Origin: a virus
Virus record (IMG/VR): IMGVR_UViG_3300021468_000008
Location: 1-20,674 of that record
DNA length: 20,674 nucleotides
Strand: one strand, 5' to 3'
Numbering within the stretch: position 1 is the first letter of the stretch; each line of letters begins with the position of its first letter. The notes below the pieces were generated by a model, which saw nothing but the letters and a program-made list of their open reading frames with translations, was not told the origin of the DNA and did not search any database. Shown piece after piece: positions 10,864 through 20,300 of the stretch. The position numbers were made by a program, and so were the translations under genes.

Positions 10864-12735
10864 ATGGCGCAGAATATCGTAGAACCGCAGAGACTTACGG
10901 GCAACCTCCAGTTAGCTGAATTGCTGGCAGAATACAAGCGCGCCGAGCGGGAAACGAAGGACTTCCACGAGAACGTTAAGCGTTGGCGGAACTGGTATAA
11001 CTTCGAGCATTATAAGCGCGACCCGCTACCCGGTGAGGAGCGATATACCGACCCAACGCCAACGAACGTCGTGGATACGGCGGTTGGAATTATGTTAAGT
11101 CGTGGGGTCCGGTGGGTGGCGTCTGGTTTCGAGCCATACGCTACCGAGACGGAAACGGCCAGCAAGATTGAGAAGTACATCGCCGGTACGCTGGAGGCGA
11201 ACAACATTCGCGAAGAGATGGATGTACTGGCGATGGTGGCGACCTATTTCATTCGTGACGGTATGGGTATTATCTATTCGCCATTCGACCCGGTATTGGC
11301 TGAGGATTTGGCTACGCAGATTATGATCCCGGCCCCAGACGGCGAGAATGTGGTAATAGTCGAAGGCTTTATGGAAACGCCCATGCGGGTTCAGGCTATC
11401 GACCCATTGAACATCTTTCTCCTTCCAGGCGGCCCACAGCGTTGGGGCACTGTCTTTAGGAAGGAGCGCATGACCGTCTACGACGTTGAGAAGCTCTACG
11501 GCGTCCAGCTTAATAACTGGAAGCACCTGACAGAAGAGCGTAAGATGACTCAGTATGGGGACCTAATTGATGTTTGGCGGTGGGTCCGAAAGCCGATGGT
11601 GGAAGCTGGACAAATGCCGTTGGAAGGCTTCGAGGGGGAGATTTCGTTGAGAGATAAATGGGTGGTACAGCATGCCGTCATCTTTGAGAAAGAATGGATT
11701 TATCCGTTAGAGGATACGGACTACCCGGATATTCCTTACACTATTGGGTTCTTCAAGCCGGTTGATCCCGGTAGTACTAAGAATTGGTCGCATAGTATCA
11801 TCAGTCCGCTGGAGCATACGACCACCTTCGTAGAAAAGGCCATCAATCGACGGCAGCGACAAATTACGATGCTGACCAGCCTGCCGCTTGTAGCGAGACT
11901 GATGCAGGGTCGTAGCATCGCAGTCGATTCCTCTATAGCAGAGATTGTGGAGCTTCACCCCGACGAAAATCTGGAGTTCCCGCGCTGGCCTGGGAACCCG
12001 CCGGATGTGGAGCAGCAGCTACAATTCTTCCAGCGTCGGCAGGCGCAGGCGGGCTTTTCCGAGCCAGACCTGACTGGCGGGGCCGCTTCGGGATATGCGC
12101 TATCGCAGATTGCGGATGCTAATAAAATCAAACTTCAACAGCCCATTCGCCAGTTCGAGTTTATGCTGACAAACTGGGCGCGCAAGCTGCTACGTTTGAC
12201 AGCGAAGATGGCCGCAGGTAAAGCCATCCACGTCTACGGTAGTATGCGTGGTAAGAGCTTTACCGATCAGATTGTTGCTCAGGACTTTGCTACCTATCTC
12301 GTTCGGGCAAAACTGGAGCCGGAGTTCCCCGGCGAGGAAGTACGCAAGAGCGCCATTGCTACTCAGGCGACTGGCAAGATGTCGCTCGAAACCATCATGC
12401 AACGTTATTACAACATCCAACAGCCGGATGATGAGATAAAGCGCATGATTCGAGAGCAGGCTAAGATGCACCCGATGGTCATCGAGTACGGCATCCGCAA
12501 GTGCCTGATGGAGCTTGCGGATGAAGGCGACGAGGCAGCCATTATGACGTTGATGGCTATGGAGCAGGGCGCTGGCAGACAAGGCGGTGGGTCGGCTCCC
12601 GGCCAACAGCCGCTTACCGGTGTGATGTCCGCTACTGGTGAGCCGACGCCGCAGGAGCAGGGCCGCCGTCCGCCCGGACAGAATGAAGAAGAAGTAGTCG
12701 GGAGTTTGGCTAATATAGCTCCCGGATTGGAGTAA
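10864..12735 (+). CDS. Portal protein
   Basis: 623 aa, the ring at the capsid vertex through which DNA passes. The position directly after terminase, the length, the helical N-terminus (LAELLAEYKRAERETKDFHE), the VDTAVGIMLSRGVRW segment and the long helical C-terminal region ending in a Gly/Pro/Gln-rich flexible tail fit a phage portal. Sequence motifs of portals are weak, so the call rests mostly on pattern and synteny. SD AAGGAG lies before ATG 10864. Confidence 0.8.
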   Translation: MAQNIVEPQRLTGNLQLAELLAEYKRAERETKDFHENVKRWRNWYNFEHYKRDPLPGEERYTDPTPTNVVDTAVGIMLSRGVRWVASGFEPYATETETASKIEKYIAGTLEANNIREEMDVLAMVATYFIRDGMGIIYSPFDPVLAEDLATQIMIPAPDGENVVIVEGFMETPMRVQAIDPLNIFLLPGGPQRWGTVFRKERMTVYDVEKLYGVQLNNWKHLTEERKMTQYGDLIDVWRWVRKPMVEAGQMPLEGFEGEISLRDKWVVQHAVIFEKEWIYPLEDTDYPDIPYTIGFFKPVDPGSTKNWSHSIISPLEHTTTFVEKAINRRQRQITMLTSLPLVARLMQGRSIAVDSSIAEIVELHPDENLEFPRWPGNPPDVEQQLQFFQRRQAQAGFSEPDLTGGAASGYALSQIADANKIKLQQPIRQFEFMLTNWARKLLRLTAKMAAGKAIHVYGSMRGKSFTDQIVAQDFATYLVRAKLEPEFPGEEVRKSAIATQATGKMSLETIMQRYYNIQQPDDEIKRMIREQAKMHPMVIEYGIRKCLMELADEGDEAAIMTLMAMEQGAGRQGGGSAPGQQPLTGVMSATGEPTPQEQGRRPPGQNEEEVVGSLANIAPGLE

Positions 12736-12743
12736 GGCTTACT

Positions 12744-12953
12744 ATGAAGGATATCTTTGATGAGATTTCCAATGAAGTTCGGAAAGGCTTTGAGGATGGA
12801 GTCGGGGTCTTTGGCGTGGACTCGGATCCAGACCTCCGTCTCTATCATCGTATCAATCCAGATTCGTTTGACGAACTAGCGCGACGTTATGGATTTGAAA
12901 ATGTGGCCGAGTATATTCGGCAGATGGAGCTTAGGCGTTTAGGAGTGAAGTAA
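12744..12953 (+). CDS. Small hypothetical virion-operon protein
   Basis: 69 aa, acidic, mostly helical, not recognised. It starts with an amphipathic helix (DIFDEISNEVRKGFEDG) and ends in FENVAEYIRQMELRRL. Placed 8 bases after portal, behind a weak AAGG site. It might be a head-assembly or connector accessory. Its stop is one base before the next ATG. Confidence 0.65.
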   Translation: MKDIFDEISNEVRKGFEDGVGVFGVDSDPDLRLYHRINPDSFDELARRYGFENVAEYIRQMELRRLGVK

Positions 12954-12954
12954 G

Positions 12955-14085
12955 ATGGCACTAATTGGACCAATCGCTCTTGGTGGTGGTGGTAGTGGTG
13001 GAGGGAAAACTCAAAAGTCAAGACGCGGACCTAGATACTCTTATAGGTCTATCAATCCGGGCCTGTATCGTCAGAGGCCCAAGTCTATAAGACCAATCAG
13101 CACAGGGGCTGTACCTGGAGTGACTGAGCCTGATTTATTCCCGACGAAAATCCCTGGGATAACAAAGGTGCTTGCTCCAACCGAGCGCGGAATTTCCTAT
13201 CGGGATGAGAGCGGGCGTTCGCTATTTGGTGCTGGTCCGGGCGGGACCTTCCTGTTCCCGACTGAGTATGCAGGCGTGTTCACAGAACCGGGGTGGACGC
13301 CACCGCCTCCTAAGACTACTGGACCGACGACTGAGGATGGAGGTAAAGAGGCTCCGCCGGGCTATCAACCGATAGATGTCGAGTGGATCATCGGCGACTA
13401 CAGTGTGTCAGATAGGGCACCTGCTTGGTGGAGGCCGTTCGATATCAGGGACAAGAGCCAATACAACCGCCCCGATGTGGCATTCACCTTGATGGCAAAT
13501 GCGCTTATCGGTAGTGGGGCACTAAGTGACGAAGATGCCCGCGCCCTGGCAAAACAACTCTATGCGATGTGGGGCCGGGCTGGAGAGAATCCCTGGGATA
13601 TCTACTCTGATAAATTCATCAGTGAGGAACGTCCGCCGGGCAAACGCATCGGGGCGTATGGCAGACCGGCTATCGCCCGCGAGTTGGCGCTAATCGGACA
13701 GACGGCTCCGGGTGGCGTCATCGACCGCCGTGATGTCTATTCCCGCGAGCGCGCCGAGCGTATTCTCCAGGCATTAAGCCGGATGCGGGAGGCCACAGTC
13801 GGCGGGAATGTTTGGAAGTTCGGCCCTGGTTATCAGTATCTACAAAACATAGCCGGGGCGCTGGGGACGGCTGGCCCTGTAGCGCGGACGCGGGCGCAGA
13901 GGTTAGAGGTACTTGGGGCACTAGATCCGCTTCTGGCTCAGGCTAAAAGCGGTGAACTGTCGGCATTCGCTCCGCTGGCTCAAATGATTGCACAGCCGTT
14001 CTATACCTACGCACCGCCAAGGGTTTCTCGGACCCAGGAAGGCCGCTACCAGTTTGGACGCCGGTCTAAATATCTAATGTTCTAG
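12955..14085 (+). CDS. Gly/Pro-rich structural protein of unknown function
   Basis: 376 aa, not recognised. The first 130 residues are low-complexity: a Gly/Ser run (ALGGGGSGGGK) and Arg/Pro-rich stretches, probably disordered. From about 140 the protein becomes folded, with helices near 175-195, 225-250 and 260-320 (ALAKQLYAMWGRAGEN, RERAERILQALSRMREA). No signal peptide or catalytic motif. Position between portal and the giant gene points to a virion or head-assembly role. It lacks the usual hallmarks of a major capsid protein, but distant homology cannot be excluded. Confidence 0.7.
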   Translation: MALIGPIALGGGGSGGGKTQKSRRGPRYSYRSINPGLYRQRPKSIRPISTGAVPGVTEPDLFPTKIPGITKVLAPTERGISYRDESGRSLFGAGPGGTFLFPTEYAGVFTEPGWTPPPPKTTGPTTEDGGKEAPPGYQPIDVEWIIGDYSVSDRAPAWWRPFDIRDKSQYNRPDVAFTLMANALIGSGALSDEDARALAKQLYAMWGRAGENPWDIYSDKFISEERPPGKRIGAYGRPAIARELALIGQTAPGGVIDRRDVYSRERAERILQALSRMREATVGGNVWKFGPGYQYLQNIAGALGTAGPVARTRAQRLEVLGALDPLLAQAKSGELSAFAPLAQMIAQPFYTYAPPRVSRTQEGRYQFGRRSKYLMF

Positions 14086-14094
14086 GAGGGCACA

Positions 14095-14388
14095 ATGAGG
14101 TACGAATATAAGGTCGAGCGTTTTGATGCTCGCCAACCGGACTATGCAGAGGATAAGCTAAACGTTCTTGGAGATATGGGCTTCAAAGTTGTTGGCATCC
14201 AACCGACGAATACCTATCACGACTTTATTGTCGTTTTGATGAGGGAAGTCGAAGGAGAAGCCAAAAGTAGGGCAAAGGCGAAGGTTATCAAGCCGGTTCG
14301 CAAGAAGAACCAAATCAAGACTCCTCCAAAGCCCATGACCAAGGAAGAACGAGAGGCGCTAGATAAGCTCCAGGACGAAGAGGAGTAA
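14095..14388 (+). CDS. DUF4177-like small protein
   Basis: 97 aa. Residues 1-50 (MRYEYKVERFD, then LNVLGDMGFKVVGIQPT and YHDFIVVLMRE) have the beta-alpha-beta-beta look of DUF4177 proteins, whose function is unknown. The rest is a basic then acidic linker (KVIKPVRKKNQIK to DKLQDEEE), probably flexible. GGAGGGCACA precedes ATG 14095. The stop lies one base before the giant gene. Confidence 0.72.
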   Translation: MRYEYKVERFDARQPDYAEDKLNVLGDMGFKVVGIQPTNTYHDFIVVLMREVEGEAKSRAKAKVIKPVRKKNQIKTPPKPMTKEEREALDKLQDEEE

Positions 14389-14389
14389 T

Positions 14390-17300
14390 ATGGCAAAACG
14401 TCAATATGAAGGCGTGAATCCTGAGCTACGGGTGGAGGACGTGCTTAAGACTATCAAGCGCGTCCCACCCCCGGCGGTTCCTCCATCGACGGAACCTGCC
14501 ACCGCTCCATCTACCGCGCCGTTTTGGAAAACGGACGAGTTCCGAGGGGCCGTGCGGGACTTACAGCCTACACCGCCGTCCCCGAACGTTCCGCACGCCT
14601 TCTTATATTATGACCCAGATAAGCGCCAACTGACGAATGACAAGACGGATTATCGGGTCTACTATAATCCATGGGACCGAAGCCTGACGCTGGAACAGAC
14701 TAAGATTCCGGCGGTCAATGCTACGCTTCGGGTTATCGACCCGCAATTCGATATCTCTCGGCTGGATGAGCAAATCGAGCCTCGAACGACCGTCACGCCA
14801 CTAGAGGTTGAGCAGGTCTTTCCTGAAGCGAGAATGCTCGGAGAACCCATCCCCGGCTTGCCGGGTACTTACCGCCTGTCAGAGGATGCGGAACGGGCGA
14901 TTCGAGCCGCTTATGGAATTGATGAGGAGGCCGTCAAGCGTAAGGCTATAGCATCGGTCGAGCTTGAAGATGTCCGAGAGCGGCTTGCCGCTATCGACAA
15001 CCAAATCCTGTCGGCCTCTTATCCATCTCCGCTCGGACCGCCCCCGGATGTCTCTGATCTAGCTCGCCAGCGCGCTGAGCTAAAGAAGCGCGAACATAGC
15101 CTCATGCAAATCATCGAAGATACTGAAGAAGGCGAGCGGCTCGCAGACGAAGCCCTTGGTCAACTCTCGGAGATTACAGGTCTGAAGCCGCGGGATGTTA
15201 TGTATGTTCCAGGCCCGGATGGGTCGCCTATCGCCGTTACTGGTGAGGACGACGCGGCGGCGTGGCGATGGTGGGACAGATTGTTCATCCGACCGCTTCG
15301 GAGATATACGGAAGAGGCCGCCCAGAACCCGCTGTGGCGGACACTCGGTACGGGGTTCAGGCTCCTTCGTCGTCTGCCTGGGCACATCTGGGGCTTTGCC
15401 AATAATCTCTTCCAGGCTATTCCTGCGGGATGGCGGGCGGCTAGTGCTACAGAATGGTGGAAAACCCGCAACCCGCCTGAAGAACTACGAGTTCGCTATC
15501 CTTTATATTGGGGTACAGAAGTACGAGCCAGAATTGACGAAGAGGCTCTACAAGAGCAGCGGGATGAGGTCAATTTCTTTGCCGCCCTATCTGCATTCGG
15601 GTCTGGGTGGGCCGAGGCGCTAAAGGCCCGCACCCACGAGGAAATGGTATATTTCTTTGAAGATTCGTGGCTTGGTTTCCAGCGGGCCGCCGATGACTTA
15701 TTGAATGGTCGTTTCCCTGAGCCTCTAGAGAAGCCTCGTTTCCCGGCTACCGAGTTGGCTCATATCCTATCCCCCGAAGCGACGCCGGAAGAAGTACGTG
15801 AATGGATTGAAACCGTCGACGATGATGACCTCATCGAGATGCTGGGTGTCAGCAATCCGCACGTATGGCGGACCAAATTCTACACCAACACTGTCCGCTG
15901 GTACGAGGCCGATGAGGGTATTAAGACCGAGTTGGCTCGTGTGGCTGCGGCTCAAGAGAAGTATCGGACCGATTTTGAGACGGACGAGGTATGGCTATAT
16001 ACAGTAGCCAAAGAAGCCGTTGAACGAGTCAAACAATATTACAGGGAGAAATGGGATATCTCTCGTAATGATTGGCGTTACTACGACTTCACGGTCACGT
16101 ATACTGAATCGTGGGGACCTGAGGATCCTGAAGTCCTTAAGAATCAGATTACAACGGCGTTGGCCTATGCTACGCTCCAGAAGGGCGATCTGCTCTCTCC
16201 TCGGGAGATTGAGCTAATTGCTAAACGCTTTACCGACCCAGGTACCGAGTTCTGGGGTGAGTTCCTGTTTGACTTGTCCAACATTATCCCCGGCGTTGTT
16301 ATGGATAAGGCCGTTCTTGGGCCGCTCAAGTTCGTCGGCGGTAATCTATTCAAGGGCGTAGGAAAACTTATCGAAGCAGTAGCGCCAGACTTTGCGGCCT
16401 GGGCCGTGCGGACCTTCAGGACATCTGCCATCATCTCTCACAGTTATAAATTGCGGGCTAAGGCAACCGAGACGTTAGCAAATATCGCCTCGGTCGTACG
16501 CTCGCCTGAAGATATGAGGATGGTCCTCAATAAGTTGGTCCGTGGACAATTGACGCCGGATGAGATGTCGGCCTATCGCTTGACTGCTCGGCAGGTCCGG
16601 CACATCATGGATCCGACGAATGGCGTGGTCATCGAGGCGGCATTGGATGACCCCGAGGACTTAGTTTCATTGTTCGACCAAGCGATTGCTCGGGTCTATA
16701 ATCAGGTATTCCGGCGGCACTTGGGCGACGGGAAAGCGACGGAAGAGGCGGCCCGGCTTGCCGAGGAATATATCTCCAACGCGAAGCATATCGTTCCAGA
16801 ACTGACCCTCCAGCTTCAGACATCTTATTTGAAAGCTAGGGAGGTATTGCCCGGAACTCGTCTAATGCCCGATACCCTTATCGGACGGCTGGCCGAGGCC
16901 TTAAAGTTGGGTTCGCCTCCGGCTAAGATCGAGATCGGCCCTTATGCCCTACCAAAGCGAATTGCCGAGAATGCCATCCGCGGCATAGTATGGCTAACGG
17001 GTACGGTGAGAAACGTTTGGGCATCGCTTGTCCTTACGGCCCGCCCCGGCTTTACTATCATCAACTACCTCGATACCGCCTTCCGCTCGCTCGTGCATGG
17101 AGCTAACATGCTGGACGAGCTTCGCTACCTGCGGGAGCTTGTCCCCTATTGGCCGGAGGAAATTCCCGGCGGCTTCATGCGTGCCCTTACCGAGGACTTA
17201 GGCGAGGATATCGCCCACCTCATTCTGAGCGGCGAGATCGAGGCGAACTTCTGGACGGTATTCCGTCGAGTGGCTGGCGAACGCTGGTGGCTACATCCGC

Positions 17301-20300
17301 TAAGGGGGCTTAGAGGTGTCAACACGGCGTTCGAGACGGTGTTCCGTATGCGGACCTATGTCCCGCTGTTCGTGAAAGATTGGAATGTCGTTCAGCGGCT
17401 CATTCGGGAAGTAATGATAGCCGAGAAGCTACTGGATGACCCGATAGTAAAGGCCATCTTCGAGTCGCTGTCTGCAACTGATATCGGCGATACGGCTACT
17501 ATTAATGAGGTTCTCCGCACGTTGGTCCGCCAGGACCTCGCGGATGCGTCGTATACGCGGTCGCTATTCTTCAGGACCGGCTGGTATGATGAAGTCTATA
17601 AGCGCCTCGGAAGTCATACGGACGCCAAAGTATATCTGCGGCGCGTGACTTCCGCCCTGATAGAGGAGGTCCAGAAGGAGGGCCGCCTTACCCAAGAAGG
17701 TGTCCAGCGAGCCTTCAAGTCCATCATGGACGAAATCGACGCCGCCGAGAAAGAAGCGATGGCGGTAGCCGACGCTACCCGCGGCGTGGACGAGGGCATC
17801 AATCTGAACCCTGACCTGGATGCCCCGTTTGATAAGGAAATTAAAGAAGTTGATCCTGAAGTAGCGGGAGTTCAGCGGAGTGCTAAGCTGAAGGATGGCT
17901 ATCTCATGTATCCCGAGGCGGATGGCATCCGCAACGACGAGCATCTTTTGAATGCCATTAACAAGTATGCGGAGACGAATTACAAAAGCCTGGATGAGGT
18001 CCCCGTTAAGGTGGCGGAGAATGCTCTAAGCGTACGGCGAGAGCGAAAGGGCATCACCTACGTCCCACCTACGAAGGCCCAACAAGAGGCGGTCGAGGCG
18101 CTGGAGCGAGAGGTCGCAGAGCGCGAAGCTAAGCTCGTCGAGGAACGATTGAAGGCGGTGACGGCCCCAGAACCGTCCGAAGCTGAGGCGACGGAGGCCC
18201 GACTGCGTGGCGCTCCGACGCCGGAGATCCCAGAGCCTAGAGTGGTAGATGAGGTTCCGGTCGGTTATCATTCCGACCCGACGAAGCTCATGGACCCCGA
18301 TGTAGTAGATCCCGACTATGAGTATGAGGGGCTATACCACGTAACGACCGCCCGCGATAAAGTCTACAATGAGGGCCTGAAATCCCGCGCTGAAACCGGT
18401 CGATTAGGATTGGGGCCGGGCGGTAGTATGACCGATGACGGTACGCGGGTAAGCCTTACTTACAACTACGCTCATGCAGAAGAACTTGCTCATGGTCTTC
18501 GATTGGCATCCCGCGCCGCTCATAATGAGGCGACGGTCGATGAAATGGTTAATTGGGTTATCAATCGACTGGAAGTAGCGGGCGCTGTGGATACTCCTCC
18601 AGATGGCATTCAACATGCCTTGAACAATACCTTACCTACACCTCGGGAGGACGTAGGAAATTGGACTTGGGACGAGGTGGATGAGGTTATTGAGGAGCTA
18701 GAGCAGATCCTCGATGGAAAAGGAAAGTATGAATTACTTCAAGATTTGGACGAAGTAGTTAGTGATGAAATTGTGGAGATTTCCGCCATCACCGGTTTAG
18801 AGGCTCCATATCTCCCCGTCGGCCTGACGGCTCCGTATGAGGCGATGGTTGAGGTAGACCCCAATCAAATCGAGGTGCTGTCTATTGCAGTTCGGGATGG
18901 TGCAGAGGTTGAGCACGTCCCAGTGGAGTTTGAATTCCGCGTGAAGCCGGAGGATTTGGTCGTCGTCCAGCGAGCGGAAGAACGATTCGTTTCTCCCGTC
19001 TCGATTGAATACAAGGCGATGAAGGAGGCGGGCGCTGATGTCTTGCCACCGTTTGTCGGCGGGCCTCTCCACCACAGCCAGTACAAGTGGGAGATTACGA
19101 CTGGTGAGAATGCGGGCCGGACTGGAAAGCTGATAGATCGCCGCATCACGCCAGATGGTAAGGTACAGTACTTAGTTGACATAAGTGAATCTGCCGATGT
19201 GATACCGTTCTTAGATGAGGACATGGAGGGCCTACGCGTCTGGATTGACGCCGCCGATATCCGCGGTAAGTTACCAGAGCAGACCCGCGCCTCCGCTTCC
19301 CGGCTGAGTCACATCATCAATGCAGTCCTCGAAGAAGGAGAGCAGATTAGCGACTTTGATGAAATCTTCCGCCGCTTCCTAAAGCTGTCAGACGAGGAGC
19401 GCAGGCGGCTCGACCCGCGCTTGGCAGAGGAGTTCGCTGGCGTGGCTGATGAAGTCACTCAGGAGATGGACTTCTACCATTACTGGCGACGGAAGTACCT
19501 GACCGGCTACGACGCGTCCGACCTTGATGAGTCCTTTGTCCTGAAACAAAGGGCAGGGTCGAACTATCCCGACTGGTATCGCCGCCTGACAGAGGAGCGA
19601 TGGAAGGACCTCCGCCGCGCCCAAGCACACGCTGTAGCAAAGAAAGCGTTCGAGATTTTAGGCGCGGGTGAGCGGCCCAAGTACGCCTATCTTGTCAAGA
19701 TTCGTAGTAAGGTTGGCGACGAGTTATGGGAGGTCGTCACAAGCGAAACTGACATCAAGAGCCTAGATGAGCTAGAGGCACTTGTCAAGCAACTGAAGGG
19801 CGAAGGAAGCTCAGTCGTCGAGGCAGTCCATAGCCGAAGGGCCAAGACAAGAGGCGGTATCTATCTTGAAAAGCCTCGGAATATGGCCCGCGCACTCAAC
19901 AACATGGCATATAAGGACGGCCTAGACATTGTTATCGAACGTGCCACTGTGGAGCACCTTGTCATTGATGACTGGGCCGAGGGCGCAGGCGACATCGGCT
20001 ACACGGCTCCTCCGCGGCCTTATATTGCCTACCTCACGGGTGCGGACCTAGAGGAGGTACGGGAATACGCCGAGAGGTTCTTCACTCAGCAAGAGGCTGA
20101 GGAATTCCTAGAGAAGCTGATGCCTACGCCGAAAGAACCTCCAAGCCCTGCTGCTGTGGAGTTTGCAGAGGATGTGGAAGAGGCCGTCGAGGAAGGCCGA
20201 GATATTCCGGCAGTACCGGAGCCGACAGAGGAAGAGCTTGGTGAAATTGAGCACAAAGAGCCGGTACCAGAACCCAAGCTGGAAGAATACGAGGCGGTCT

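Noticed and set aside
15195-15623. 142-aa + strand frame inside the giant gene
   Set aside because: It is a different reading frame of the continuous giant protein, is low-complexity Arg/Gly/Ser, and lacks a ribosome site.
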